A stretch of 44,047 nucleotides of DNA from Thermoanaerobacteraceae bacterium (GCA_030016635.1 JASEJQ010000015.1:1-44047); one strand, 5' to 3'; numbered from the stretch's first letter, positions 21,754-31,177 are shown. Program-made: numbers and translations. Notes: generated by a model not told the origin, from the letters alone.

Positions 21754-22446
21754 TTACATATAGAAACGTGCCTTCATTTCTTTTACATAGCTCCGGCTGA
21801 CCGGTATCTCATCGGAGATATCCTTAAGATGAAGCATATATGTGCCGTCAAACCATGGGATAATCTCTTTTATTCTGTCTATATTTACAAGATATGCCTT
21901 GTGTGTCCTTAAGAGTTGGTTATGAAACCTTTGTGCCAATTCTTTCAGCGTAGCTGAAACCTCATATTCACCATCTATGGTCTTGACAATATTCTCCCTG
22001 CCATCTGCGTAAATATAATATACGTCCCTTATATTAATCAGATAAAATCTTCCATCCTTCTGCACAGTTATTTTGTCTGTATGATATACCTGAAGTTTTT
22101 GTTGTATTCTCCGGAGTGTAATATCCAGCCTTTCCGAAGAAAACGGCTTTAATATATAATCTTCAGCCTGTACTTCAAACGCCGACACCGCATATCTGTC
22201 ATAAGCAGTAACAAAAACAATGTAGGGCGGGTATTGGCTCCGCCTGATCCTGGCTGCTATATCCATTCCGCTTTTCCCGCCCAGCTCTATATCCAGGAAA
22301 ACAACATCCGGCTTTAACTCGCCAATCTTTTTTATGGCTTCGTTATACGAGGCAGCCTCACCGATGACCTCCACATCCCTCTCTTTTAGCAAAAACCGCA
22401 GTTCATCCCTGGCAGGCTTTTCATCATCAACCAGCAACACTTTCAA
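21754..22446 (-). CDS. LytTR-family response regulator
   Basis: A 230-residue two-domain regulator. Residues 1-120 are a receiver domain with the acidic pair in LLVDDEKP, the phosphorylated Asp in VVFLDIELGG and the Lys in YILKPFS. Residues 130-230 are a LytTR DNA-binding domain (FYLINIRDVYYIYADGREN, LLRTHKAYLVNIDRI, EIPVSRSYVKEMK). The start is TTG at 22446, since GGAGGTG lies 7 bases upstream and the family begins with KVLLVDDE. It overlaps the sensor gene by 20 bases. It should bind the TGCATTTTATAC repeats upstream of cstA. Confidence 0.93.
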   Translation of the reverse strand: MKVLLVDDEKPARDELRFLLKERDVEVIGEAASYNEAIKKIGELKPDVVFLDIELGGKSGMDIAARIRRSQYPPYIVFVTAYDRYAVSAFEVQAEDYILKPFSSERLDITLRRIQQKLQVYHTDKITVQKDGRFYLINIRDVYYIYADGRENIVKTIDGEYEVSATLKELAQRFHNQLLRTHKAYLVNIDRIKEIIPWFDGTYMLHLKDISDEIPVSRSYVKEMKARFYM

Positions 22447-24124
22447 CCTTATTCACCTCCAAATAAGGTACATTAAACCTTATAATGGTACCTTTTCCCC
22501 TTGTACTTGTTATATGAAGACCACACTCATCCCCAAACATGCTCTTCAGCCTTGAGTCTACATTGTACAATCCTACGTGTTCGGGATGATGTATACTCAT
22601 GTCAAAGGTCTCATCCATTCCTACACCATCGTCTTCTACACTTATCCCTGCATAGCTGCCGCTATTCACCACAACTATCTTCACAATTCCTCCCTCGTCC
22701 TTTGGCAGAATCCCATGCATAATGGCATTCTCCACCAACGGCTGAAGTGTCAGGATCGGTAAATATATACCATCCGTATCATCTGCATTTATTTCCACCT
22801 TTATCCTGTCGCCAAACCTTGCTTCCTCTATGGCTACAAATGCCCTTACATGTTCCAGCTCCTTAGATAACGGTATTTTTTCCTCATCAATCTCCAGATT
22901 GCGCCTGAAAAATGTGGCAAGGTCTAAAAGCAGCTCCCTTGATTTTTCAGGCTCTATGCGAGATATTGATATTATCGTATTTATGGAATTGAAGAGAAAA
23001 TGAGGGTTTATCTGCGCCTGAAGTGCCTTAAACCTTGCTTCCTCTAAGAGTTTATTCTGCAGTTCCAGTTCGGTTAACTCCAGCTGCGTGGACATGAGGT
23101 TTGCCAGGCCCTTTGCCAGATTGATATCTGTCTCCGTAATGGCATTTTCTTTTCCCCTGTAAAGCTTAAGTGTCCCGATAACCATACCTTTTTTATAGAG
23201 AGGTGCTACCACTGCCGACTTTAAAGGGCAGTCATTGTTAGTGCACTCTATACCCTCCGCATACATTGCCACCCTTATCTCCCCCATTTGCAACACCTCT
23301 CTGGTGAGCATGGTAAGGATCGGGTCACCTGCCACATGATGGTCACTTCCATAGCCAACATGAGCTAAAATTTTTTCCCGGTCCGTAAATGCTACCGCAT
23401 CAATATCAGTCATGTCATGGATGATTTTTGCTACATTATAGGCGGCATTAAAGTCAAACTTTCCCCTAAAATATGGTAGCGTCTTTTCAGCTATGTCCAT
23501 GGCAAGTTGGGCCTGGCCGGCCTTCAGCCTTTCCTGCTCCTTGTAAATGATGTCCAGCATCATCACAAATATGGCTATACCTGCTGAGTTAATGATACTC
23601 ATGGGAATCCATATGATACGTACCAGGTCTATGGCGTCTGATAGCGGCCTGGCCAAGAGGAGTATTATACCCATCTGCATGGTTTCACATAACACCCCTA
23701 TCAGAAATGCAGAGGCAAACTTATTTTTAGAGTTTGCATACCTTTTAGACAGCATGCCGGATACAAGCCCCTCCGTAATGGTAGAAACTGCGCAGGCCAC
23801 TGCTGTAAAGCCTCCAATATCTATGCCCCACCTGTGAAGTCCGGCAATAATTCCGGCACCCAGGCCCACCCATGGTCCGCCCAAAAGTCCGGCAATGATC
23901 ACACCTACCGCTCTGGAATTGGCCAGAGCCCCGTTTATCGGCACTCCTGTATATGTCCCAAGTATACCAAATGCTCCAAAAATAGCTACCATCAAAATCT
24001 TAGAACCCTTATTTATATCCCGTCCAAGTATGATCCTTTTAAACATATCCAGCCTTGAAAGAATAAAGGCAATGGTTACAATTATACCCAGCCTATTCAC
24101 CATACCTATGAATATGGAGTTCAT
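22427..24124 (-). CDS. LytS-type sensor histidine kinase
   Basis: A 565-residue membrane kinase. Residues 1-190 form the 5TM-5TMR_LYT sensor (GTYTGVPINGALANSRAVGV, LLGGPWVGLGAGIIAGLHRW). A GAF-like domain follows (about 215-350, with the cysteine-bearing IECTNNDCPLKSAVVAPLY), then the His_kinase dimerisation box with the phospho-accepting His in QINPHFLFNSINTI, and an ATPase domain (LVENAIMHGI, DDGVGM, HVGLYNVDSRL). The ATG at 24124 follows GAGGTGG. In E. coli, kinases of this type (BtsS, YpdA) sense external pyruvate. The Cys pair in the GAF part could add redox or metal input, but that is only a guess. Confidence 0.93.
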   Translation of the reverse strand: MNSIFIGMVNRLGIIVTIAFILSRLDMFKRIILGRDINKGSKILMVAIFGAFGILGTYTGVPINGALANSRAVGVIIAGLLGGPWVGLGAGIIAGLHRWGIDIGGFTAVACAVSTITEGLVSGMLSKRYANSKNKFASAFLIGVLCETMQMGIILLLARPLSDAIDLVRIIWIPMSIINSAGIAIFVMMLDIIYKEQERLKAGQAQLAMDIAEKTLPYFRGKFDFNAAYNVAKIIHDMTDIDAVAFTDREKILAHVGYGSDHHVAGDPILTMLTREVLQMGEIRVAMYAEGIECTNNDCPLKSAVVAPLYKKGMVIGTLKLYRGKENAITETDINLAKGLANLMSTQLELTELELQNKLLEEARFKALQAQINPHFLFNSINTIISISRIEPEKSRELLLDLATFFRRNLEIDEEKIPLSKELEHVRAFVAIEEARFGDRIKVEINADDTDGIYLPILTLQPLVENAIMHGILPKDEGGIVKIVVVNSGSYAGISVEDDGVGMDETFDMSIHHPEHVGLYNVDSRLKSMFGDECGLHITSTRGKGTIIRFNVPYLEVNKVESVAG

Positions 24125-24247
24125 ATGAACCACCTCACTCAAAATCAATTATACATCATTAATGCTGAATATCACCAATGCAAATCATGTAAATTTCTAT
24201 AAATATGATATAATAATATAAAACATCTGCAGCGGAGGGTTATCTGT

Positions 24248-24943
24248 ATGCTTGAAGAGCAAGAAGAGAGGAAAGATTATGCCGGTATAAGATCAGCCAT
24301 ACCGATAGTAATAGGCTATATACCCATAGGGTTTGCATACGGCGTGCTGGGGATAACCAGCGGCCTTAGCATCATTGAGGTCATATCCCTGTCCTTATTT
24401 GTATATGCAGGCAGTGCCCAGTTTATAGCAGTAAGCCTGCTCTCTACGGGTGTGGATATTGTCACCATTGTCTCCACCATATTCATAGTAAACCTGAGGC
24501 ATTTTCTATACAGCACATCCCTCTCCCGGTACATGAAGGAGATTGGTAGACATCACATACCCCTTTTATCTTTTTTCATAACGGATGAGACATACGCTGT
24601 ATCCATAACAGACCTTCAAAATGGTCAAAAGCCGGATGAGAGTTACTTTTACCAGCTTTTCCTTACATCATACATAACATGGGTACTGTCATCACTGGTT
24701 GGTGCCTTATCAGGAAGTCTTTTAAAAACATCAGGGCTCAACTGGGGACTAGATTACGCCCTACCGGCCATGTATATAGCACTGTTGTTTATGCAGCTTG
24801 CCGATTTTAAGAAGTTCATTGTAGCCGTATTTTCCGGGGCACTTTCCATAGCACTCATATATCTCATCCCAGGAAACTTCAATGTAATAATTGCCGCCTT
24901 ATGCGGGGCGTCCCTGGGGGTGGTTTTAGAAAGATGGATATAA
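24248..24943 (+). CDS. azlC: AzlC-family branched-chain amino acid exporter subunit
   Basis: A 231-residue membrane protein of the AzlC family. It has the N-terminal IPIVIGYIPIGFAYGVLG, the FVYAGSAQFIAVSLL segment and the conserved NLRHFLYSTSLSRY region. AzlC and AzlD together export branched-chain amino acids or their analogues in Bacillus. The last 10 bases overlap azlD. A TATGATATAAT-like -10 box lies about 35 bases upstream, after 24200. In an amino-acid fermenter such a pair may balance amino acid pools. Confidence 0.9.
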   Translation: MLEEQEERKDYAGIRSAIPIVIGYIPIGFAYGVLGITSGLSIIEVISLSLFVYAGSAQFIAVSLLSTGVDIVTIVSTIFIVNLRHFLYSTSLSRYMKEIGRHHIPLLSFFITDETYAVSITDLQNGQKPDESYFYQLFLTSYITWVLSSLVGALSGSLLKTSGLNWGLDYALPAMYIALLFMQLADFKKFIVAVFSGALSIALIYLIPGNFNVIIAALCGASLGVVLERWI

Positions 24944-25257
24944 AATTTATATTTGTACTTATAGGCATGGCCCTTGTCACATATATACCCAGGATAATAC
25001 CTGCCCTTGGTCTATCCAGAGTCAATCTGCCCGACTGGGCCTTGAGATTCTTAGACTATATACCTGTGGCGGTGCTTTCGGCGCTGCTCTTTCCCAGCAT
25101 AATGATGACAAAAGGCAGGCTTGATATTGCCCTGTCTAATCCATACCTGATAGCCTCTATTCCTACGGTGATAGCAGCATATTTTTCGCGTAATCTTTTT
25201 ATACCTGTCATAGTGGGCATAGTGAGTTATATAGGCTTAACAATTTTATATGTTTAG
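24934..25257 (+). CDS. azlD: AzlD-family branched-chain amino acid exporter subunit
   Basis: A 107-residue protein with four hydrophobic segments and the AzlD marks GMALVTYIPRIIPAL and LRFLDYIPVAVLSALL. The ATG at 24934 lies inside the azlC coding end, preserving translational coupling; the longer frame from 24901 has no support. It pairs with AzlC. Confidence 0.9.
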   Translation: MDIKFIFVLIGMALVTYIPRIIPALGLSRVNLPDWALRFLDYIPVAVLSALLFPSIMMTKGRLDIALSNPYLIASIPTVIAAYFSRNLFIPVIVGIVSYIGLTILYV

Positions 25258-25273
25258 CAGAATAGGTGATATC

Positions 25274-25339
25274 ATGAATTATATGAGAATATGGTGGAAA
25301 GCGGCCAGGCCGATCGTAAATAATAATACAGAGGGGTGA
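25274..25339 (+). CDS. Possible 21-residue peptide after azlD
   Basis: An ATG at 25274 with AGGTGAT six bases upstream opens a frame for a 21-residue peptide starting MNYMRIWWKAARP and ending in TEG. It lies between azlD and a strong terminator, so it would be on the azlCD mRNA. A tandem Trp in such a short frame recalls leader peptides, but no gene follows on this strand for it to control. I do not recognise it, and it may be non-functional. Confidence 0.3.
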   Translation: MNYMRIWWKAARPIVNNNTEG

Positions 25340-25348
25340 TATTCTGAA

Positions 25349-25376
25349 GGCACCCGTTCCAGGGTGCCCTTTTTAT
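25349..25376 (+). terminator. Intrinsic terminator of azlCD
   Basis: GGCACCC (25349-25355) and GGGTGCC (25362-25368) pair across a GTTCCA loop, followed by CTTTTTATT. Confidence 0.9.
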
Positions 25377-25480
25377 TATATTATAGTGCTCTTACCACAT
25401 GGATATTTGCTACTCCTCACATTCTCCAAGTCAACATAAAAAAGGTATATTAATCCTACCACGGAAACTGAAAACACAGT

Positions 25481-26836
25481 CTAATTAATACCCAAACTTC
25501 CCTTCATCAGCAGCAGTGCCTCCTGCGGAAACTCCCCTGTCATGACGCCTGCCGCTGCCATGATATAGTCCCTGTCTATAAGTATGCTGGCATCGGTTGT
25601 AGGCAGGAGCCTTTTCCCTTTTCTCTCCTCCCGCAGGCTCGAAAGTATCTCTGGGCCGTGGGAAAGTCTTGTGAGAGCTCCACCTGTGCCGATGATCCAT
25701 TTGACCTTCGTGAGGTCCTTGCCCTGAGCTATTGCATATCTCCCTGTAGGACCGTACAGGTACTTTATCTCGCCGGCATGGCGCATTACGGCAGTCTTGC
25801 AGGCAACCTTAGTGAGGTATTCTGCGAGTCTTATCTCATCCTCAGAGGCGGGTATTGGTGGAAGGCCATCAATAACCCTCTGCACATCCATAGACAGTGC
25901 CTTTACAGCTTCATCAATACCTACGCAGTCCAGGACATGGTATCTGTTTATATATATACCAAGGTCTCCCTCCACTGTCCGCTTTTCCTCAGGTTCCGGA
26001 GCAATAAGCATTTTGGCTATCTCATCTGAGTCCTGTGTAACAGAGTGCACATCTGTTGTAGCTCCGCCTACATCCATCACCATCAGGTCGCCGATATCCT
26101 CTTTAAGGAGCCTCGCTGCATTCATCACAGCCCCCGGTGTCGGGATTATACGTCCATCTACCATAGTACGTATCTTTTCCATCCCCGGCGCTGTAACTAT
26201 GTGCTTTTCAAATACCTCCTGTATAACCCTCCTGGTAGGTTCTATATTCAGTTCGTCTATCCTGGGGTATACATTGTCCACGAAGAACACTGGATTTTTG
26301 CCGTCAAATATCTCCTTGATTTCATCTCTGGCCGCAATATTTCCTGCGTATACCACAGGGGTACCCATGCCAAGGTTTGCTATCTCTCTGCCATTGTTTA
26401 TAACTGTATCCTTTTCCCCATAGTCAACCCCTCCAGCCAGAAGGATTATATTGGGTTTTATCTCTCTTATTTTGTTTAAATCAGCATGACTGAGCCTCCC
26501 TGCCGTGACAAGATGCAGCACGGCGCCGGCCCCTAGGGCTGCCTCTTTCGCAGCTTTTGCAGTCATATCATACACCAGGCCATGCACAGTCATCTTAAGC
26601 CCACCTGCAGCGCTGCTGGAGGCCATCATCCTCTCCCATTTTATTTTATCCCCCAGTTTATCCTCCAGCATCTTAACGGCCTTTTCAAGACCGATTGTCA
26701 CATCACCATCTAAAACTGTGGTTGGGGCATAGCCCTGGCCAATTAGTTTTGGCTTAGAGCTGCCCATATCACCAAAGGCATTTACCACAGTGGTGGTGCT
26801 CCCTATTTCTGCTACTATAAGGTCTATGTGCAACAT
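25481..26836 (-). CDS. GlmL/MutL-like protein of the ornithine aminomutase cluster
   Basis: A 451-residue member of the GlmL family (formerly MutL), with an actin-like ATPase fold. Visible marks are the phosphate-binding AEIGSTTTVVNAF at the N-terminus, ILLAGGVDYGEKD, VMDVGGATTDVHSV and IGTGGALTRL. GlmL proteins accompany B12-dependent aminomutases and glutamate mutase, and are thought to act as reactivating chaperones that exchange damaged cobalamin. Here it is the last gene of the ord-ortA-ortB-oraS-oraE transcript, 31 bases after oraE. The partner is therefore most likely the D-ornithine aminomutase. The function is inferred from the family and position. Confidence 0.85.
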   Translation of the reverse strand: MLHIDLIVAEIGSTTTVVNAFGDMGSSKPKLIGQGYAPTTVLDGDVTIGLEKAVKMLEDKLGDKIKWERMMASSSAAGGLKMTVHGLVYDMTAKAAKEAALGAGAVLHLVTAGRLSHADLNKIREIKPNIILLAGGVDYGEKDTVINNGREIANLGMGTPVVYAGNIAARDEIKEIFDGKNPVFFVDNVYPRIDELNIEPTRRVIQEVFEKHIVTAPGMEKIRTMVDGRIIPTPGAVMNAARLLKEDIGDLMVMDVGGATTDVHSVTQDSDEIAKMLIAPEPEEKRTVEGDLGIYINRYHVLDCVGIDEAVKALSMDVQRVIDGLPPIPASEDEIRLAEYLTKVACKTAVMRHAGEIKYLYGPTGRYAIAQGKDLTKVKWIIGTGGALTRLSHGPEILSSLREERKGKRLLPTTDASILIDRDYIMAAAGVMTGEFPQEALLLMKGSLGIN

Positions 26837-26867
26837 TATGAGTACCCCCAGATTATTTTCTACAAAC

Positions 26868-29057
26868 TTAAATCTTCTCCTTCAATGCCTTCACAAGGAA
26901 ACTTGCCACATGTATCCCTTTGGTGCCTCTACCAAATCCTGCGTCTAAACCGCACTCCTTTGCCATCTCATCTGTAACCTGAGTACCTCCGCTTACCAGT
27001 ATTACCCTGTCCCTTATGCCCTTTTCCACACACAGTTCATGGAGTTTTCTCATGTTTATCCTGTGGATATCGGCATGAGTTATTATTGTGCTTATGAGTA
27101 TGGCATCCGCATCAATCTCTATGGCTGCATTTACTACCTTTTCTATGGGTACGGAGGTGCCGAGGTAATGACACTCTATGCCAAAGCCCTCCAACCCACC
27201 ATGCTTTATGTCTATTATCTCCCTCATGCCCACAGAGTGTTCGTCCTCTCCAACTGTTGCCGCTACAATCTTTACAGGGTATTCCTTTATAAAGCTCCTT
27301 ATGTCCTCCTCTGTCATAACCTCAGGCTTCTTAGGTATGACAAGTTTGGAAGGGTCTATGGCAAAGGGTACCTTCCCTTTTAGCTCTATATATGTCCCCT
27401 CGGCAGGCTGCATTATCTCCTTGTGAATAACCTCAACATCAGTAAGGCCCATCTTTCTGGCCATCTCCATAGCTGCAAACTCTGCCACCCTCTCCTCAGC
27501 AGGGATGAACAGATTCATGGAAACATATCCGTCTGCAAACCACTCCACCTCAGGCTTTAGAAGATTATTTTCACGTATCTCCTTGGTTTCCTCCAAGCGT
27601 GCGTATACGTTGTCCCTCTCATCCAGTTCGTCTACATAGGCAATCTTACCCGGATTACATAGGGTACAGCCGTCTATCAGGCCGCACGGCTTTGATATCC
27701 AGTCTGGCAGGTTGTTGTATCCAAAGTGCTCACATACAGGGGCCATGTAGTCTTTATCTCTCTCCACAACCGTTCCTGCACCTACGCCACCATCTATCTT
27801 CCTGAATATGCCGTCGCCGTTCCTCTCCGGGTACATCCCTGAATCCACAAAGAAGCCTTCCTCCACTGCCTTGAAATAGCCACCAACCTCTAATATTTCC
27901 TCTAAGAACAGCACTGCCCTCTCCTTGAGTTCACGCACCTTATCCCCAAGAGGGCCGTCCCTCTTTATCTCCACCATCTCTCTAAGGCCATCCATACCGA
28001 CAAGTGCCTGTTTGGCTGTATCCACCGCCTGCACGTTGAAATAGTGCCAGGGTACATTCCTGCCCTCGTCAGGGGTTATCGTGCTCTGAATGTCCGCACT
28101 GGTGAGGCGGGATATGAGCATGTTGAGGACGTGGGTGACTGTGGCCTCCCTGGTGCTGGACTCTATATACTTGGTGTTCATCTGGGCCCTCATCTTAAAT
28201 CCCTTAAAGAGCTCCCTGAGAGCCACAGCATATGGCAGGTCTATCCTCAATGCCGGTGCCGGCGGTGCAGTAGGTGGCACAGTGGAGAGGCATATGTTCT
28301 CCTTCTTCATGCCTACCTTTACTGAATACATGGCGTTTATGGCATGCTGCACCATTAGCTCAGGCATGACCTTCCAGGCCTGCCTGGCCGTGGCGTTGGC
28401 GTTATGCGCCCCGTCTATCTGAGCCATGTCAGCCCAGGCCATTATCTTCTTGGCTACGGCCGCATCCACAAAGGACCTCACCATGTTGACATTTCTGTAG
28501 AGTACATTATACTGAGGGTCCTGATGGGCACCGTTTACCCCCTCCTCGGCAAACAGGACGGCCACCTCCGGGCCAGCCACGCCGCTGACATAGGAATGGA
28601 AGTTTATTGGCCTGCCCACCTCATCCTCTATGGCATCCAATGCCTTCCTGGTGGCCCTGAGCTGCTTTCTGGTTATCGGAACTCCTCCTATGCCCTCAGG
28701 AGTCCCCTCTATGAGGCCGTCAAAGTGGCTCTGCCCGGCTGTCCTTATGACCATTATGTGGTCTGCTCCATGCCAGGCCGCCATCCTCATCCTCCTTATG
28801 TCATCCTCAAAACGCCCGGAGGCTATCTCTGTGGTGATGACGCAGTCCGGTTGAGGGTCAATGCCTTCAAAATACTTCGCTGCAGGAAGCGGTATGCTGT
28901 TTTCCAGGCACTTTGAGGTCTCATGATACTCAAACTGGCCCAGCTTCTGATTTTCAACCTTTTCCCGCCAGTGCCACCCGTGCCTCCTGGGCCTGTAGTG
29001 CTCCAGGTCGTTTAATATTTCATCAATATCCAGCTTCTTATTCTTCTCAAGCCTCAT
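26868..29057 (-). CDS. oraE: D-ornithine 4,5-aminomutase, large subunit
   Basis: A 729-residue protein. The N-terminal two thirds is a TIM-barrel-like catalytic region; the C-terminal part is the B12-binding Rossmann domain with the DxHxxG motif in GEDEHSVGMRE (His607) and the lysine 11 residues later (IDIKHGG, Lys618). The same spacing holds for His618 and Lys629 of the characterised clostridial enzyme, where they bind cobalt and PLP. It converts D-ornithine to 2,4-diaminopentanoate with adenosylcobalamin and PLP. Start and oraS stop overlap (ATGA). Length agrees with known OraE. Confidence 0.97.
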   Translation of the reverse strand: MRLEKNKKLDIDEILNDLEHYRPRRHGWHWREKVENQKLGQFEYHETSKCLENSIPLPAAKYFEGIDPQPDCVITTEIASGRFEDDIRRMRMAAWHGADHIMVIRTAGQSHFDGLIEGTPEGIGGVPITRKQLRATRKALDAIEDEVGRPINFHSYVSGVAGPEVAVLFAEEGVNGAHQDPQYNVLYRNVNMVRSFVDAAVAKKIMAWADMAQIDGAHNANATARQAWKVMPELMVQHAINAMYSVKVGMKKENICLSTVPPTAPPAPALRIDLPYAVALRELFKGFKMRAQMNTKYIESSTREATVTHVLNMLISRLTSADIQSTITPDEGRNVPWHYFNVQAVDTAKQALVGMDGLREMVEIKRDGPLGDKVRELKERAVLFLEEILEVGGYFKAVEEGFFVDSGMYPERNGDGIFRKIDGGVGAGTVVERDKDYMAPVCEHFGYNNLPDWISKPCGLIDGCTLCNPGKIAYVDELDERDNVYARLEETKEIRENNLLKPEVEWFADGYVSMNLFIPAEERVAEFAAMEMARKMGLTDVEVIHKEIMQPAEGTYIELKGKVPFAIDPSKLVIPKKPEVMTEEDIRSFIKEYPVKIVAATVGEDEHSVGMREIIDIKHGGLEGFGIECHYLGTSVPIEKVVNAAIEIDADAILISTIITHADIHRINMRKLHELCVEKGIRDRVILVSGGTQVTDEMAKECGLDAGFGRGTKGIHVASFLVKALKEKI

Positions 29058-29464
29058 ATTGCCTCACCCCCGGCAGTTGTTATCGCCCTTATGGCCTCCT
29101 CTGTTATGTCCGCGGCCATGGCCTCATCTAATCTGTCCCAACCCTCACCTCTGGCCAGTTCCTCACCGGCCTCCTTTAGCGAGATTTGCCTGTATATAGC
29201 ATATTTTAGCACCACGTGCCCTGCACCCTTGCCCAGAAGGCCCTTCTCGCTCACTTTATCCACAATGGCCTTGCATGCGAGGCTGTCAAACCCCATGCGC
29301 AACAGGACAGAACGCTCAATAGATGGCGATGTGTGATTGTATGCCAGGTCTATAAGTGGGTCTACTATCTTCTCTGTAAGCTCCCAGAACCTTTTCTCCA
29401 GTTCCTCCTCAGTGAGAGAGGCAAGGTGTTTGCGCCTTATCTCAAAGTCATCAATTCTCTGCAT
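29054..29464 (-). CDS. oraS: D-ornithine 4,5-aminomutase, small subunit
   Basis: A 136-residue protein beginning MQRIDDFEIRRKHLASL, with LTEKIVDPLIDLAYNHTSPS and a C-terminal helical part. This is the OraS subunit that packs against OraE. It has no cofactor motif of its own. The ATG overlaps the ortB stop by one base (TAATG), and its stop overlaps the oraE start, so the two subunits are translated in tandem. Confidence 0.96.
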   Translation of the reverse strand: MQRIDDFEIRRKHLASLTEEELEKRFWELTEKIVDPLIDLAYNHTSPSIERSVLLRMGFDSLACKAIVDKVSEKGLLGKGAGHVVLKYAIYRQISLKEAGEELARGEGWDRLDEAMAADITEEAIRAITTAGGEAI

Positions 29465-30879
29465 TAGATTACCCCCAAATTATCTATAATCCTCTCGACT
29501 GTCTCTTCATCCAACCTGGTCTCCTCAGCCAAGAATCCTATATCCTGTGCTGATAACTTCTCCAAATGGCTGTTTTCAAGGCAGTTTTTGATATACGACC
29601 TCTTAAGCTGCATCAGGTCTACATCCTTAACTTTTATCTGAGATGGATGCTCTGGTATAACAATCCTCTCTCCCGGCTTATTCTCCGATGGGTCGCTGCG
29701 GTACACCTTTATACCCATCTCCTTAGCAAAGGTAAGCTGCGCTGAAGGCAGTTTCCCTGCCCCTGTGTACTCTGTCTCCTGGACGACCAGTATCTGGTCT
29801 CTATTCATTTCCCTGGCAATAGCAAAGGCTGCAGCCAGCGAGGTATTGCCGGCCGGTCCCCTCTCCATACCCTCCAGTTGGGATAATGCCTCTGTCATAT
29901 AGAATACCTCTCCCTGGGTTACAAGCACGTACCTATCCAGATAGCGGAGTGGCCTGGCCGCATTTCTCGGCACATCCGACCTGTCCGGCCATGTGGCAAA
30001 TGGCACCCCAAAACCAGTATGCCCTGTTGTAAAGGACTTTCTGTTAAAGTCATTGTCACTGGCCATGCGAAGCCCTGTGAGGTCCACACTGGCACCTATA
30101 ATCTTTGTATTCTTGCAGCCTGCCTTTAAAAGCCCGCGGGCCGTACCCGTCACATTGCCGCCGCCTGCATGGGTAATAACCACAGCGTCCGGGTCTTTAC
30201 CCGTCCTCTCCCTCACCTGATGGGCCAGCTCATATCCCAGTGTCTCTATCCCGGCTATCCCGAATGGGGTGTATAGGGAGGCATTGAAAAACCTGGTTTC
30301 CTCTAAAAGGCATAGGAATTCATAGAAGAGCTCAGGCCCTACAGTAAGCTGCACCACCTCGGCCCCAAAGGCCTCGCACTTGCGGCCTTTTTCCAGTATC
30401 TCAGGCTGGCCGCGTTCCATGCTGTCGAAGACTTCCTGCACCACTATGCACTTTAGTCCCCTCATGGCAGCCTGAGAAGCCACCGCAGCGCCGTAGTTGC
30501 CGCTGGTAGCCGATATTATCCCTTTATAGCCCTGGGTCTTGGCCCGGTATGCTGAGACTGAAGCCCTTCTGTCTTTAAAGCTGCCCGATGGGTTGGCTGC
30601 CTCGTCTTTTACAAATATGCGGGCTCCTTTGCCTGAAGGAGATACGGCCCTTACCAGCTCGGTGATATTTTTAAGCTCTATCAGTGGTGTGTTTCCTACG
30701 CTGGTCTCTGACTGTATCCTTGTTATGTCTTCGATACTGTAGCCTACCTCTCTCATCATCTTCTCATAGTCAAAGGCCAGGCCTCCCATCTCAAACTCAT
30801 TATAGTCAATGCCCACAGCCATTTTCATTATCTCGTTTTTTCTTGCCATAACGGCCTCGTAGCTCATATCCCTATTCAT
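29464..30879 (-). CDS. ortB: 2-amino-4-ketopentanoate thiolase, beta subunit
   Basis: A 471-residue PLP enzyme of the threonine synthase/tryptophan synthase-beta fold. The PLP lysine is in NPSGSFKDRRASVSAY, and the substrate-binding loop is ATSGNYGAAVASQ. With OrtA it splits 2-amino-4-ketopentanoate with CoA into acetyl-CoA and D-alanine. The ATG at 30879 overlaps the ortA stop by 8 bases and has GAAGGTGA upstream; the GTG at 30888 is less likely. The order ortA-ortB-oraS-oraE matches ornithine-fermenting clostridia. Confidence 0.96.
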   Translation of the reverse strand: MNRDMSYEAVMARKNEIMKMAVGIDYNEFEMGGLAFDYEKMMREVGYSIEDITRIQSETSVGNTPLIELKNITELVRAVSPSGKGARIFVKDEAANPSGSFKDRRASVSAYRAKTQGYKGIISATSGNYGAAVASQAAMRGLKCIVVQEVFDSMERGQPEILEKGRKCEAFGAEVVQLTVGPELFYEFLCLLEETRFFNASLYTPFGIAGIETLGYELAHQVRERTGKDPDAVVITHAGGGNVTGTARGLLKAGCKNTKIIGASVDLTGLRMASDNDFNRKSFTTGHTGFGVPFATWPDRSDVPRNAARPLRYLDRYVLVTQGEVFYMTEALSQLEGMERGPAGNTSLAAAFAIAREMNRDQILVVQETEYTGAGKLPSAQLTFAKEMGIKVYRSDPSENKPGERIVIPEHPSQIKVKDVDLMQLKRSYIKNCLENSHLEKLSAQDIGFLAEETRLDEETVERIIDNLGVI

Positions 30880-31177
30880 GGCCTTCACCTTCTAAAATCT
30901 TTCTAAGTTCCATGCCTATGTTCAAAAGCTCCGGCACAGGCTCACCAAAGTTATGCTCATACACCGGATTCACCTTTACCAGTATCCCCTTAGCCCTTCT
31001 GCCGATGACCGTCTCTATCTCCACCTCATCCCCTACATTGGCATCATGGAGTATGAACCCCTTCTCCCACATCTCTAAGGGCACCCTCTTTGTATCCTCT
31101 GGTAGATGTGATGCCCTTTCCTCTGGCTTTAAGATTATGCTGTGTATCTGCACCCAGTCCCCCTTCTTTGCATCCAT
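30872..31177 (-). CDS. ortA: 2-amino-4-ketopentanoate thiolase, alpha subunit
   Basis: A 101-residue protein beginning MDAKKGDWVQIHSIILKPEERA, typical OrtA in length and sequence (LPEDTKRVPLEMWEKGF). It is the small subunit of the thiolase and lacks a PLP site. The ATG at 31177 shares one base with the ord stop (TGATG) and follows AGAGGTG, so translation is coupled to ord. Confidence 0.95.
   Translation of the reverse strand: MDAKKGDWVQIHSIILKPEERASHLPEDTKRVPLEMWEKGFILHDANVGDEVEIETVIGRRAKGILVKVNPVYEHNFGEPVPELLNIGMELRKILEGEGHE

Noticed and set aside
25797-26423. Plus-strand frame of 208 codons opposite the glmL-like gene
   Set aside because: It is the antisense shadow of a well-conserved gene, Ser/Ile-rich as shadows of this genome's genes usually are, and lacks a start signal.
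28404-28916. Plus-strand frame of 170 codons opposite oraE
   Set aside because: It lies wholly antisense to a conserved enzyme gene with no ribosome binding site.
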